A stretch of 64,000 bases of DNA from a bacterium (GTDB lineage: Bacteria > CSSED10-310 > JAFGSJ01): contig JAFGSJ010000088.1 in assembly GCA_016934675.1 (NCBI GenBank), positions 24,724 through 88,723 of the forward strand, written 5' to 3'. Every line of letters begins with the position of its first letter. Within the stretch, counting starts at the first letter, position 1. The notes below the pieces were generated by a model that saw only the letters and a program-made list of their open reading frames with translations, had not been told where the DNA came from and made no database searches. This document shows, in pieces, positions 29,002 to 39,586 of the stretch. The translations under genes and the position numbers were made by a program.

Positions 29002-30456
29002 TTACGATTTGTATAATGATTCGATTAAAGAAAGGGCCGATTTATCACTCGAATTCATTTTATCAAGTAAATGGGCAGTGATGAGTGCCATCCCTCCCAA
29101 TTTGCTGAGTATCTCAAGTAATTGAAGCGTTACATCGCTCATCTTGGTGATCTGAGGCAGAAACGAAAATATCACAATGACGCCAAGCAAATCATTGTTC
29201 AGCATCAAGGGGACAGCAATAACAGGTTCCTGATCGAGACGAGACTTGATCTGGTCCATGTCCGTAAGATACAATTCCCCTTTATGGAGCTGTTCAGTTA
29301 TGGCTTGAGCAAATGTGTGTTTTTTAGTCTGGTCAGGCGAGAGTAATGATTTGAAAGTCCCCGTCTCAGGTATATATAAAAAGAGTTCGAATTTCTCAGC
29401 ACCGACCAGATTTTCAATGATATCACACAAAACATTTGAAAAACCCGATACGGTATTCCTGGTAAAAAGCTGATACACAGCCACAAACAAGTTTGAAAGG
29501 GACAAATAGTCCTCTTCGCGTTGACTGTAACGTTGGCCGAGTTCATTGAAATCGAGCTGTACTTCCTTCAAATGGTTCTTCAATAAATCATATTTGCTGA
29601 GAAATTGGCTTTTAATGCTTTCGATATAATAAAATTCATCGAGTAAACTGTCGAGTTCATTGATCAAAATCTGTTTAGAAGGTTGACGGTTTTGGGCGAC
29701 CGTGTTGTGATAATCCTGACGTTGACTTGGGCTTGTGAACAGAAAAGAGGCCAGAGAATGCGTGTCTTTATTGATCAGATTCTCGATAAAAAAGAGGGCT
29801 TCACGGTTCAAATTGATGAATTGAACACGTAGATCATAAGTCTCCTGCTCACCAGTACTGCTTTTTGCTTTATAAATAATCTTGCCCATGGTTCTAATAG
29901 GTCGATAACCACCTTCAAAAGGAACACTGAAGACAAATTCGTACTGTTCCAATTTTTTGACATTCTCGCTGGTGACAATATGGGCACCGCCGATGCTCAG
30001 GTCCTTGATGATACCGGTGAAGTGATCATCTGCCTTGCCAAAATCGATCTCGATATCGAGCGGAATCCGAGGCGTTGAACGCTTTTTGACGTGGTCTGAA
30101 AGCGAGGCAACTTTCCAAATCAGAGTCCGATTGTCAATCGGTTTGGTGATATAATCATCGGCCCCGAGTTTCAGAGCATATTCCACATCTGTTTCACGTC
30201 CTCTCGTCGTCACGACTATGACCGGGATATTCCGGAGACGATCATCATTTTTTAGCAAGACCAGAAGTTCGAATCCATTCATGACCGGCATATTGATATC
30301 GAGCAAAATCAAATCCGGATGGTGTGTCTTTGCCAATTCAAGGGCAACTTTCCCATTTCTGGCCTCGAAAATCGTGTATTCCTGATCGCTGAGTATGTTC
30401 TTTTCAAGCTCAAGAAAAACCTTGGAATCGTCAACGAGTAAAATAACACTTTTCAA
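29002..30456 (-). CDS. Response regulator with REC, PilZ and GAF-like domains
   Basis: ILLVDDSKVFLELEK, DLILLDINMPVMNGFELL, KLGADDYITKPI; PilZ RSTPR...DLSIGG; C-terminal GAF-like region. Confidence 0.9.
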   Translation of the reverse strand: MKSVILLVDDSKVFLELEKNILSDQEYTIFEARNGKVALELAKTHHPDLILLDINMPVMNGFELLVLLKNDDRLRNIPVIVVTTRGRETDVEYALKLGADDYITKPIDNRTLIWKVASLSDHVKKRSTPRIPLDIEIDFGKADDHFTGIIKDLSIGGAHIVTSENVKKLEQYEFVFSVPFEGGYRPIRTMGKIIYKAKSSTGEQETYDLRVQFINLNREALFFIENLINKDTHSLASFLFTSPSQRQDYHNTVAQNRQPSKQILINELDSLLDEFYYIESIKSQFLSKYDLLKNHLKEVQLDFNELGQRYSQREEDYLSLSNLFVAVYQLFTRNTVSGFSNVLCDIIENLVGAEKFELFLYIPETGTFKSLLSPDQTKKHTFAQAITEQLHKGELYLTDMDQIKSRLDQEPVIAVPLMLNNDLLGVIVIFSFLPQITKMSDVTLQLLEILSKLGGMALITAHLLDKMNSSDKSALSLIESLYKS

Positions 30457-30690
30457 TGTCAGCCCCTCACTCTCTCCACGTGCTTGTGGACCGGATCAGT
30501 CTAACAAAAGTACATTATCACCTATATAGTAAAACGGCCAAGGAAAGTAAACATGTTTGTGCGAATTCAGGCAGAATACACCTGGAATCGTGTGGGCCGT
30601 ACGATTTACTCCGATTTAGCCGGACTGATTGAAATTCATGAGAAAATAGTGTATTTTCCATACAGAATATCCATTGCTAACTCGAGAAGC

Positions 30691-31827
30691 ATGATGATCA
30701 AAAAAACTTCGAAACGTGAAGATTCAATTCGAATGGGAGAGCCCAGGATTTACTATATTGGCTTGCTCCATTTTTCCAGTGAACCGGGAGCGGAAGTCGA
30801 GCATGTCCTGAATGGATTGGGACCTTTTTACAATAGTCGGCAGGAACTGATTAAGATCAGGGCTGAACATATCAGGATCCATGAGATTCCTGTCGATTAT
30901 CAGACCAGATATAATTTGATAATCGATCGTTCTTCACATCGTCTGTCATCAGCCGTGGGCATTCTAAAGATGTTTGCGTTTCGCGGTGTTTCCATCGTCA
31001 ATAACCCGCTGAGTTTCTGGTGGTTTGTCGATAACAAGGATGCAGCCTACGGCATGATGAGAGATCTTGGACTTCGTGTCCCGGTAACATATCTTTTACC
31101 CCAGCATACAACACCCTATCTTCAGGAAAAGGAATTCGTGTATCACGAATTTTTCGATTGGAACAAGATGATGAGCGATATCGGTTTCCCTTGTTTCATT
31201 AAACCCGCAAACGGGAGAGGTGCTTTCGGATGCAATCGAGCTGAGAACATGGACAAACTCCTCCAGTTTTATAATAATAGCGGCAGTCGGGTTATGATGG
31301 TTCAGCAGGCGATTTCGTCCCCATTTCCTTGGCATCTTCGCTGCCTATGCATCGGTCGGAAAATAACACCTATGAAATTCGTTTTTCGGAAATACGATCT
31401 TGCAGAATATATTTATGATCGAGATTTCCTTGAACCCTCAACGGAAAAACTGGTGATCGAACAGGCCCAGATAATAAACCGTGCTTTCGGCTACGAAATC
31501 AATACGGTTGAATTCATCATCGATCATGAAGGTATTCCTTGGGCTATCGATTTTAACAATCCAGTACCTGACGGACGCCGTGATAAACTCGGTGATGCTT
31601 ATTTTTCCGATTATGTTGATGGCTTGGTTTCGCTCAGCCTCGATAAGGCTTTCCAAGATGAACCCTCTCCCTTCTTACCACCACTGAACGAATATGCCGA
31701 AATTGCTCGGCGTCCCATTCCGCATGAGCACCGATATCTTTTAGCCCTCGAACAAGCACAGACATACTATGATTTCAAGCGGCCCATGGCCTTTCAGCAT
31801 GATTTGAACAATCCTGATCAGGGCTGA
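30691..31827 (+). CDS. ATP-grasp domain protein (RimK-like)
   Basis: DIGFPCFIKPANGRGAFGCNRAENMDKL, VEFIIDHEGIPWAIDFNNP; ORF open from 30553, internal Met at 30691 preferred. Confidence 0.78.
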   Translation: MMIKKTSKREDSIRMGEPRIYYIGLLHFSSEPGAEVEHVLNGLGPFYNSRQELIKIRAEHIRIHEIPVDYQTRYNLIIDRSSHRLSSAVGILKMFAFRGVSIVNNPLSFWWFVDNKDAAYGMMRDLGLRVPVTYLLPQHTTPYLQEKEFVYHEFFDWNKMMSDIGFPCFIKPANGRGAFGCNRAENMDKLLQFYNNSGSRVMMVQQAISSPFPWHLRCLCIGRKITPMKFVFRKYDLAEYIYDRDFLEPSTEKLVIEQAQIINRAFGYEINTVEFIIDHEGIPWAIDFNNPVPDGRRDKLGDAYFSDYVDGLVSLSLDKAFQDEPSPFLPPLNEYAEIARRPIPHEHRYLLALEQAQTYYDFKRPMAFQHDLNNPDQG

Positions 31828-31913
31828 TTGATCAAGCCGTTTTCTGCCATCAGGACCGGTATGCTTGACAAGAAGAATGACATTGAATACATGCATAAAG
31901 TGCAAAAAAAAAG

Positions 31914-33134
31914 ATGAATCCGCGGGCCTTAAGATATAGTGAAAAGTGTATGGAATCGATGAAAATACAACTCAATTTCGTGTCTTGGATCAGATGGCTC
32001 ATACAAAAGCTGATTCTGATTATCGTTCAGCTTTCGCGTTTTATCAATCGTCGCAAAATCGTGTCGAATCCCGGTAAAATCCTACTGGTCAAAACACATG
32101 CAATCGGTGATGTCCTATTGACAACTCCATCCATAGTCGCTTTACGTCATTTGTTTCCCGAAGCCCAGATTTATGCACTTGTCGGTAATTGGTCGCGACC
32201 GGTCCTGGAATACAATCCCCATCTGACGGGATTGATCAGTTTCGATGACAGCATCCTGTTTCATTATAAGATACTAGCTATTTTTAAATTAATCAGACGC
32301 ATCAAAAAGGAGAAATTCGATTGGGCCTTTATTTTTCAGCCATCAACCATGGTCCACTTGTTAATCATGTTTTCGGGTATACCGTATCGGATCGGCTTCG
32401 ATAACCAGGGTAGCGGTAAAACGTTGAATAAGGCAGTAGCTTGGGACATACGCGACCATACCTACATAGCCGAAAAATTCTTGGAATTGATCCAGGTCGT
32501 GGGTAGCAGAGAAACACGAGTAAAACTCGAGTTTTTTCTTTCGCCTCAGGATATCGAGTTTTCGAAGAATTTTTATCGGGAACACAAACGTGTCCTCGAA
32601 CAGAGTGGGGCAATCATCGGTTTGTGTCCGGGCGGTGGTGTCAATCCACGGGACCGAGTCATGGCCAAATTGTGGCCGATTGATCGGTACGTTTCTCTTC
32701 TGGAACATCTCTCCAAACAGACTGAGGCCTGTTTTATCGTTTTCGGCCTGGCTGAGGACCAGATTTATCTTAAAAGACTCATCCGCAATTGCCAACCTTT
32801 TGCTGACAGGATCATCGATGCATGTATGAAAACGACCCTCCATCAGTTGGGTGCTCTCTTTATGAAATGTGACCTGATCATTACCAACGATTCAGCCCCG
32901 TTGCATGTGGCCGTAGCTCTCGGGGTACCGACTGTATCGATTTTCGGCCCGACGAATCATCGCGTGTTGTTACCAGCCCATACGCGACACCAAGCCATTC
33001 AAAGCACATTGAATTGCAGTCCATGCTATCATAACAGCCCCTTTCCAGGCTGTATTCATGTTCGTTGCATGGAAGATATCTCAGTGCAAACTGTGGTGGA
33101 GCGTACATTGTCACATCTGAGAAAGACCTCATGA
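31914..33134 (+). CDS. Glycosyltransferase family 9 (heptosyltransferase-like)
   Basis: ILLVKTHAIGDVLLTTPSIVALRHLFP, LGALFMKCDLIITNDSAPLHVAVALGVPTVSIFGPT. Confidence 0.93.
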   Translation: MNPRALRYSEKCMESMKIQLNFVSWIRWLIQKLILIIVQLSRFINRRKIVSNPGKILLVKTHAIGDVLLTTPSIVALRHLFPEAQIYALVGNWSRPVLEYNPHLTGLISFDDSILFHYKILAIFKLIRRIKKEKFDWAFIFQPSTMVHLLIMFSGIPYRIGFDNQGSGKTLNKAVAWDIRDHTYIAEKFLELIQVVGSRETRVKLEFFLSPQDIEFSKNFYREHKRVLEQSGAIIGLCPGGGVNPRDRVMAKLWPIDRYVSLLEHLSKQTEACFIVFGLAEDQIYLKRLIRNCQPFADRIIDACMKTTLHQLGALFMKCDLIITNDSAPLHVAVALGVPTVSIFGPTNHRVLLPAHTRHQAIQSTLNCSPCYHNSPFPGCIHVRCMEDISVQTVVERTLSHLRKTS

Positions 33135-34099
33135 TCAGCGTCATTATTCCAGCATATAACGCCGAGGGCCATATCAGCCAATGCCTGAGCGCAATTGCAG
33201 CTCAATGGCAGACCTTGATTCCCCGTGAGGTCATCGTTGTCAGTGACGGTTCAACCGATCAGACAGTCTCGATTGCCCGCGAACTCGGGGCCCGTGTTTT
33301 CGAAATAGCGCATCAGGGACCTGCTGCAGCCAGAAATTTCGGGGCGGAACAGGCCCAAGGCGACATTCTCATTTTTACCGATGCTGACTGTAGACCAGAT
33401 GTCGGATGGGTCGATCACATGACCCGGCCTTTTGACGATCCTGATGTGGTCGGGGTTATGGGAAGATACAAAACCAATCAGACCGGTTTGACGGCCCGCT
33501 TTGCCCAGGCTGAATTCGAGGACCGCTATCACCGTATGGTCAGACTTCCCCGGATCGACCTGATCGCGACATACTCCGCTGCCTTTCGACGATCGGTTTT
33601 TTTGTCGGAGGGCGGTTTTAATACTTCCTTTGCACGAGCCGATAATGAAGATGTCGAGTTTTCCTATCGTCTGGCTCGTAAAGGCCATAAACTTGTTTTT
33701 ACACCGGAAGCCTGTGTGTTTCATCCTCATCCTGCCCGTTTGACCAAATATCTGAGGCAAAAATTCGGACGAGCAGCCTGGCGGATGGTTGTATATTCAT
33801 TTCATCCCACCAAGGCGATCAAGGATACCTATACCCCCTTGTCACTTAAAATCCAGATAATTTTGGCTTGGCCTCTGCTGGTCCTGGCCGTGATGGCAGT
33901 TATCTGGCCCTTCTGGAGACTGTTTTTCGCTTTAACCCTCCTCTTGTTTCTGAGTACTTGTCTGCCCTTTATCAGAAATATCTGGCATCTGAATTACCTC
34001 GTGGCGGTTGTGTCACCCCTTTTCCTTTTTCTGCGCTCACTTGCTTTTGGCTTGGGAATCGTCAGGGGACTGTACATGGTTTGGAGAGGTAGACCATGA
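33131..34099 (+). CDS. Glycosyltransferase family 2
   Basis: MISVIIPAYNAEGHISQCLSAI, VSDGSTDQT, FTDADCRPD; ATGA overlap with upstream gene. Confidence 0.95.
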   Translation: MISVIIPAYNAEGHISQCLSAIAAQWQTLIPREVIVVSDGSTDQTVSIARELGARVFEIAHQGPAAARNFGAEQAQGDILIFTDADCRPDVGWVDHMTRPFDDPDVVGVMGRYKTNQTGLTARFAQAEFEDRYHRMVRLPRIDLIATYSAAFRRSVFLSEGGFNTSFARADNEDVEFSYRLARKGHKLVFTPEACVFHPHPARLTKYLRQKFGRAAWRMVVYSFHPTKAIKDTYTPLSLKIQIILAWPLLVLAVMAVIWPFWRLFFALTLLLFLSTCLPFIRNIWHLNYLVAVVSPLFLFLRSLAFGLGIVRGLYMVWRGRP

Positions 34100-35541
34100 A
34101 GAAAATAAAGGACTCCAGCCAGATAAACAATTTTCATGCTCTCATATCCGCACTTCTTCTGACCGCGGATATCGGTTGTCTCTTTCTCAGTATGGCCCTG
34201 GCTTACGCGATTCGCTTCAAAACGACCCTCTTTACCGATTTACCCTATCATCTGATGACCCTTGAACCAGCTCAATTTTTTCCAGGTGAACTCGGTGGAC
34301 CTATATCGCATGAGAAAATTTATGTTCTGACTGCTTTTATTATTGTGCCATTATGGCTTTTTTTGTTTAAATATTATGGCCTCTATCGCGAAAAGAGGAG
34401 CGCAGATCGTATCGAAAATTGGCTTCTTATCAGCAAGACCATTACCATCGGGACCTTGGTCCTTTTGGTAGCATCATTTTTCATTCGAGCATTCATCTAT
34501 TCGCGAATTGTGGTCCTCATATTCTGGATACTCAATATCGTTTTAACGACAACTGCTCGGGTCATCATTAGGAATTATGAAGCCCAACTGCGCAAGAAAG
34601 GTTACGATATTCGGAAAGTCATCCTCTATGGTCACAGTCCGATCGGGGATGTTCTTTACAATGATATTACCTCAATCCCGAACCTGGGCTATCGTTTTAT
34701 AGGTTGGGTCGATGATGACCCACCCAGGGAACGTGAAATTCTCGGGTCCTTCCGCGAATTACCTCAACTGGTCAAGCACCACAGTCCCCTTGATGTTTTT
34801 GTAGTCGATCCAAACATTCCACGGGCCAGAATAATGGAAGCGATTTCCGAATGTGAAGGTTTACATGCTCGGTTTAAAATTGTCTCGAATCTTTTTGATA
34901 TGATGACTTCAAAGAATATAGAAACCATCAGTGGTTTTCCCGTCCTGGAATTCGGTGAGGGCGAATTTTCACCATGGAAATGCAAGTTCAAACGCATCTT
35001 TGATATTACTCTTTCAATCTTTGCCCTGATTATCCTATCACCACTTTTTTTAGCAATTATGCTCCTTATTCGCATAACCGGGAATGGACCTATCATTTTC
35101 AAACAGACCCGGATCGGTCAAGCAGGAGTATCTTTTACCATATATAAGTTTCCCTCGATGTATCCTGATACGGATCCGTATCTCCCCTCACCTACTTCCC
35201 TGAAAGATTCGCGGATTACACCACTCGGTCGGTTTTTACGCCGGACTTCGCTCGATGAATTACCCCAATTTATTAATGTTCTGAAGGGAGAGATGAGTAT
35301 CGTCGGCCCGAGACCGGAGATGCCTTTTCTCGTCGCGCAGCAGACATCATGGCAGCGGAAGAGAATGCAGGTCAGGCCAGGCATGACCGGCGTCTGGCAA
35401 ACCATGGGTCGGAGCGATTTACCGCTTCAGGACCATCTCGAATTCGACCTTTATTATCTGAGAAATCAATCTCTGTTTTATGATATCCAGATCATTTTAC
35501 GCACGATTCTGGTCGTCATTTTCGGGAAAGGGGCGTATTGA
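34096..35541 (+). CDS. Polyprenyl-phosphate sugar transferase (WcaJ/WbaP-type initiating glycosyltransferase)
   Basis: Multi-TM N-terminus; KRIFDITLSIFALIILSPLFLAIMLLI, FKQTRIGQAGVSFTIYKFPSM, RRTSLDELPQFINVLKGEMSIVGPRPEMP. Confidence 0.96.
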   Translation: MKKIKDSSQINNFHALISALLLTADIGCLFLSMALAYAIRFKTTLFTDLPYHLMTLEPAQFFPGELGGPISHEKIYVLTAFIIVPLWLFLFKYYGLYREKRSADRIENWLLISKTITIGTLVLLVASFFIRAFIYSRIVVLIFWILNIVLTTTARVIIRNYEAQLRKKGYDIRKVILYGHSPIGDVLYNDITSIPNLGYRFIGWVDDDPPREREILGSFRELPQLVKHHSPLDVFVVDPNIPRARIMEAISECEGLHARFKIVSNLFDMMTSKNIETISGFPVLEFGEGEFSPWKCKFKRIFDITLSIFALIILSPLFLAIMLLIRITGNGPIIFKQTRIGQAGVSFTIYKFPSMYPDTDPYLPSPTSLKDSRITPLGRFLRRTSLDELPQFINVLKGEMSIVGPRPEMPFLVAQQTSWQRKRMQVRPGMTGVWQTMGRSDLPLQDHLEFDLYYLRNQSLFYDIQIILRTILVVIFGKGAY

Positions 35542-38169
35542 TCAGGTCCTGTATTTGGGAGAGTTGAGATACTTTTCCTGGACCAGAAGCAGGGCATCGT
35601 GCCTGGAATGGAGCAGACCGTCAAGTTGAAGATCGAGGATATGAGCGATGATTTCCTGGTAGATCGGACCACGCGGAATGCCCAGTTTTATCAGGTCTTT
35701 TCCAGAAATGAAGCAGGTTTGCCAGCGCAAATAAGTGATGTAGTGCGAAATGTGACGCTTGATTTTTTCGGTTTCAGATTTGGCCATGAAAAACAGGACT
35801 GCTTCAAGGGCATAGGGTTTGAGCAGCCGGTAAAGTGCGCTCGGTAAGCTTTCAGGTTGGTCCTCGAGCGTTCCCAACACGATTCTTTCCGCATTCTTCG
35901 CTTGATCGATCAGAACACGAAGCCGTTTGGGAATTTCCAGACTATGGCTGAGTTCCTGAATTTCTAAAACCGAACAATCGTGGACAAGACCGATAAAATA
36001 GACCATCCAGCCTTCGAGCGGAGAATCGCTGTAGAGTAGATTGTACCAGAGCAGGACCTCCTGGATCCTTTTGAAGAGCGGCTTGATCCGATCGAGAATG
36101 ATCCCGGGCAAAACAAAACGCAGCACATCGAATTCTTTCATCCGCAGCAATGGCTTCAAAGGTTCTACTTCCAGCAACATCAGTTTGAGTTCGTGCATCA
36201 TCCTTTTGCCTGACAGGTCTTTGATCAAATGATGCGAGACCGCCGTTTCAATGAAATGCAGGGTCTGTTTTCCGATCGTGCAATCGAAACGACTTTCAAA
36301 ACGAATAGCCCGGAAAATCCTGGAGGGGTCTTCGATGAAACTCAAACCATGTAAGACCCGGATGGTTTTTTCTTTGATGTCTCGCTGACTCCCAAAGAAA
36401 TCGAGCAGATCGCCGAAAGAATGACGATTGAGACACATGGCCAGAGTATTGATCGTAAAATCCCGACGATAAAGGTCCTGCTTGAGTGAACTGATCTGGA
36501 TTTTCGGCAAAGCGGCTGGTTTGGGATAAAACTCTGTCCGGGCTGTGGCAACATCGAATTTGTAACCGTCAGGACAGATAATAACCGCCGTTTCAAACTT
36601 CTTGTGAACTTTAACGCGTGCTCCCAGAGCTGCAGCGAGCTGTCTGGTGAATTCAACGACTTCCCCCTCAATGACAATATCGATATCAGAATTCTCTACG
36701 CGGAGAAACAGATCACGGACAAAGCCACCGACCACGTAAACATTGATCGAACATTTATCGCCTATTTCACCGATTTTGATCAGAAGTTGCAGGATTTCCT
36801 CGGAAATCCGCTCTCGCAGAAGTGAACGGATATTCTTGCGGGTCTTCACTTCAGCGACCGAATTGGTCGTGTTCTCAGGCACATTCTCATCATATATTCT
36901 GCGTAAAATATCGGTCCGGGTAATGACCCCGACCACCTTCTTTTCTTCAACAACAGGTAAAAACCGGGTGTTATTGGCAATCATCAGCTGTTGCGCAATA
37001 ATGGCCAGAGCAGTATGCTCAACCGGGTAGATTTCGGTCGACATGTAATCACGAACCAGGTGGTCCGAAAGCTTATGATAAATTGCTTTATCCACAATCT
37101 GACGTGAAATGAGTCCAACCAGATAATCGTTGTCTTCGACAGGTAAGGTATTGATAGAATACTGATTCATCAGCACCGCCGCATGGGCCAGGCTATCATC
37201 GGCGAACACCGTCCAAACTGGCGAACTCATAATATCCCGGGCAGTCAACTGGTGAGGAATGTTTTCACTCAACAATCGTAGGAGTTGCTGTCGGGCTTCA
37301 ATGAGTGTCAGGTCCCTGATCGAGGCTGAAGCCGCTGAAGGATGTCCGCCTCCGCCAAAGGCCTTGGCGTAGTAACTGACATCGACATGACTGACCCGGG
37401 AGCGGGCAATAAAACTCATCCTGTCGCCTAAACGCACGATCAGAAACAAGACCGATATAGTAAACATGGCATCAAGTTTATGGGCCAGAACGGCCAGATC
37501 GCTGAAATAGTCCTCGATCGAAGCTGTGGCAATGGTGATTGCCTGACCGTTGATGACAATGTTTTCCAGACCATCGATCAACTTATTCAATATCCTGATA
37601 TGTTCGGGCGTCATATCTTTTTGAGTAAACTGGGCGATACAAGCCAGATCGGCACCCTGTTCGATCAGGAATGAAGCTGCTTGCAGGTCACGAGGCCGGG
37701 TCGAGCTGAAGATGAAATTGCCCGTGTCTTCATAGATGGCCAGGGCCATTGCCGTTGCCTCGTCCGGTGTTATGGCTATTGCGCGTTCACGCAATAGCTC
37801 AGTAAAGAGTGTGGTCGTAGCACCGATTTCCTCGATATGCTCAAGCTTACCCGACACATCATCACTGGAAGGTGGGTGATGATCATAAATATGCAATTCC
37901 ATTCGTCCCGCTTTAATGAAACTGGAGACTTCACCAAGACGGGTCAGACTTCGCGTATCGACAATGATCAATTGTTTGACTTGTGACCAGTCCACCGCTT
38001 TGATCTTCAAAAAGGGCAGTTCAAGTGGACTATGAGCCAGAAAGTCACGGACATTCTTCTCCTGAGAACCACTGAAAAGGAGCCGGGCTTTCGGATACAA
38101 TTTCAAAGCCGCAATCATGGAACCGAGGCTGTCAAAATCAGCATTGATATGAGTCGTAATAATTTGCAT
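35542..38169 (-). CDS. DHH phosphoesterase - CBS - CBS - CCA/polyA polymerase fusion (tRNA nucleotidyltransferase-like)
   Basis: ITTHINADFDSLGSM and YDHHPPSSDD (DHH/DHHA1), tandem CBS, VYVVGGFVRDLFLRVENSDIDIVIEG, RRDFTINTLAMCL. Confidence 0.94.
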   Translation of the reverse strand: MQIITTHINADFDSLGSMIAALKLYPKARLLFSGSQEKNVRDFLAHSPLELPFLKIKAVDWSQVKQLIIVDTRSLTRLGEVSSFIKAGRMELHIYDHHPPSSDDVSGKLEHIEEIGATTTLFTELLRERAIAITPDEATAMALAIYEDTGNFIFSSTRPRDLQAASFLIEQGADLACIAQFTQKDMTPEHIRILNKLIDGLENIVINGQAITIATASIEDYFSDLAVLAHKLDAMFTISVLFLIVRLGDRMSFIARSRVSHVDVSYYAKAFGGGGHPSAASASIRDLTLIEARQQLLRLLSENIPHQLTARDIMSSPVWTVFADDSLAHAAVLMNQYSINTLPVEDNDYLVGLISRQIVDKAIYHKLSDHLVRDYMSTEIYPVEHTALAIIAQQLMIANNTRFLPVVEEKKVVGVITRTDILRRIYDENVPENTTNSVAEVKTRKNIRSLLRERISEEILQLLIKIGEIGDKCSINVYVVGGFVRDLFLRVENSDIDIVIEGEVVEFTRQLAAALGARVKVHKKFETAVIICPDGYKFDVATARTEFYPKPAALPKIQISSLKQDLYRRDFTINTLAMCLNRHSFGDLLDFFGSQRDIKEKTIRVLHGLSFIEDPSRIFRAIRFESRFDCTIGKQTLHFIETAVSHHLIKDLSGKRMMHELKLMLLEVEPLKPLLRMKEFDVLRFVLPGIILDRIKPLFKRIQEVLLWYNLLYSDSPLEGWMVYFIGLVHDCSVLEIQELSHSLEIPKRLRVLIDQAKNAERIVLGTLEDQPESLPSALYRLLKPYALEAVLFFMAKSETEKIKRHISHYITYLRWQTCFISGKDLIKLGIPRGPIYQEIIAHILDLQLDGLLHSRHDALLLVQEKYLNSPKYRT

Positions 38170-38211
38170 CGTTCAGATACCATTGACGTAATGGTTGAGT
38201 CCCGTTATTGT

Positions 38212-39111
38212 CTACTGAAATGGATGATATTTGGCATAAATCTCTTGTAGTCTTTCTTGAGCAATATGGGTATAGAGCTCAGTCGTCGTAATATCGGCAT
38301 GGCCAAGCAGCATTTGGACCGACCTCAGGTCTGCACCTCTTTCAAGCAGATGGGTCGCAAACGAATGACGTAAAATATGTGGTGATATCTTTTTGTTGAG
38401 ACCAAGGTCCCGGGCATATTTCTTGATGATTTTCCAGAAAGCTTGTCGGGTCATGGCCCGGCCCTGATGACTCAAATAGAGATCGTCGGAGAGACGACGA
38501 TTGGTCAAAAAACCGCGTGCCTCCTGAAGGTAACGATCCAACCAATCAAGAGCGTGAGCACCCAGAGGCACAATTCGCTCTTTGGCCCCTTTACCGAAGC
38601 AACGGACAAAGCCAACTTCGAGATTGACCTCGGACAGCTTGAGCGAAACAAGTTCGCTTACCCGCAAGCCTGTCGCGTACAATGTCTCGAGCATACTCTT
38701 GTCCCGGAGACCAAGTCGTGTCCCCACATCAGGCGCCGAGAGCAGACGATCGACTTCAGCAATATCGAGTACATCCGGCAGTTTCCGGGCAAGTCGAGGT
38801 GCTTCTATGGTTTCAGCAGGATCATCTGCAATAAGCCGCTCGAACTGACCGAAACGGAAAAAACTTTTGATGACAGAAATCCGTCGGGCTATGCTTCGTG
38901 CTGAAATACCCTGTTTACGCTCGGATAACAGAAACTCGAGCAAGTCTGTCTTCTTGACCTGTTCACATTCCCGGACTCCCCGCGATTCAAGAAAGACAAT
39001 CAGTTTCTTCAGATCGGAATGATATGCAGAACTGGATTGAGCCGACAGGCCCTTCTCGACACGAAGATAATCCAGATACAACTCGATGAAATGAATCAAT
39101 GAAACCATCAT
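38212..39111 (-). CDS. xerD: Site-specific tyrosine recombinase XerD/XerC
   Basis: [66 protein letters not shown]. Confidence 0.93.
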   Translation of the reverse strand: MMVSLIHFIELYLDYLRVEKGLSAQSSSAYHSDLKKLIVFLESRGVRECEQVKKTDLLEFLLSERKQGISARSIARRISVIKSFFRFGQFERLIADDPAETIEAPRLARKLPDVLDIAEVDRLLSAPDVGTRLGLRDKSMLETLYATGLRVSELVSLKLSEVNLEVGFVRCFGKGAKERIVPLGAHALDWLDRYLQEARGFLTNRRLSDDLYLSHQGRAMTRQAFWKIIKKYARDLGLNKKISPHILRHSFATHLLERGADLRSVQMLLGHADITTTELYTHIAQERLQEIYAKYHPFQ

Positions 39112-39548
39112 GGTGACTCGACTATCAGGGTAACAGGACCATCATTTACCAGGGCTACAGCCATCATCGCTCCAAAAACACCTTCAGCGGTCGTGACCCC
39201 ATGGGCCTGAACGGATTCGATAAAATAATGATATAATGGAATGGCCCGCCCCGGTTCCGCAGCCTTGACGAAACTGGGACGGCGACCCTTGCGACAGTCC
39301 CCATGAAGCGTGAATTGCGATACAATCAGCATCTCTCCGGAAACATCCAGGAGTGATCTGTTCATTTTGTTGTCCGTATCGTTGAAGATGCGTAAATTGA
39401 CCAGTTTATCAGCCAACCAGGCGGCTTGTTCGGTTGTATCATCACGGGCGATACCCAACAACACCACCAATCCCGGTCCGATCCGACCGACACATTCACG
39501 CTCGATCGTGACCGACCCTTCACAAACACGTTGGACCACTGCCAGCAT
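39108..39548 (-). CDS. dtd: D-aminoacyl-tRNA deacylase
   Basis: [35 protein letters not shown] motif, [12 protein letters not shown]. Confidence 0.96.
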   Translation of the reverse strand: MLAVVQRVCEGSVTIERECVGRIGPGLVVLLGIARDDTTEQAAWLADKLVNLRIFNDTDNKMNRSLLDVSGEMLIVSQFTLHGDCRKGRRPSFVKAAEPGRAIPLYHYFIESVQAHGVTTAEGVFGAMMAVALVNDGPVTLIVESP

Positions 39549-39586
39549 CTAAGCATCCTCTCTTGAAATACTCATATATTCAACAA

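Noticed and set aside
32361-32843. 160-aa minus-strand ORF
   Set aside because: Antisense within the GT9 gene; no motif
38443-38904. 153-aa plus-strand ORF
   Set aside because: Antisense within xerD
38212-39111. Tyrosine recombinase as evidence of an integrated mobile element
   Set aside because: Sequence is canonical XerC/D housekeeping type, adjacent to dtd; no attachment repeats, tRNA or phage genes seen
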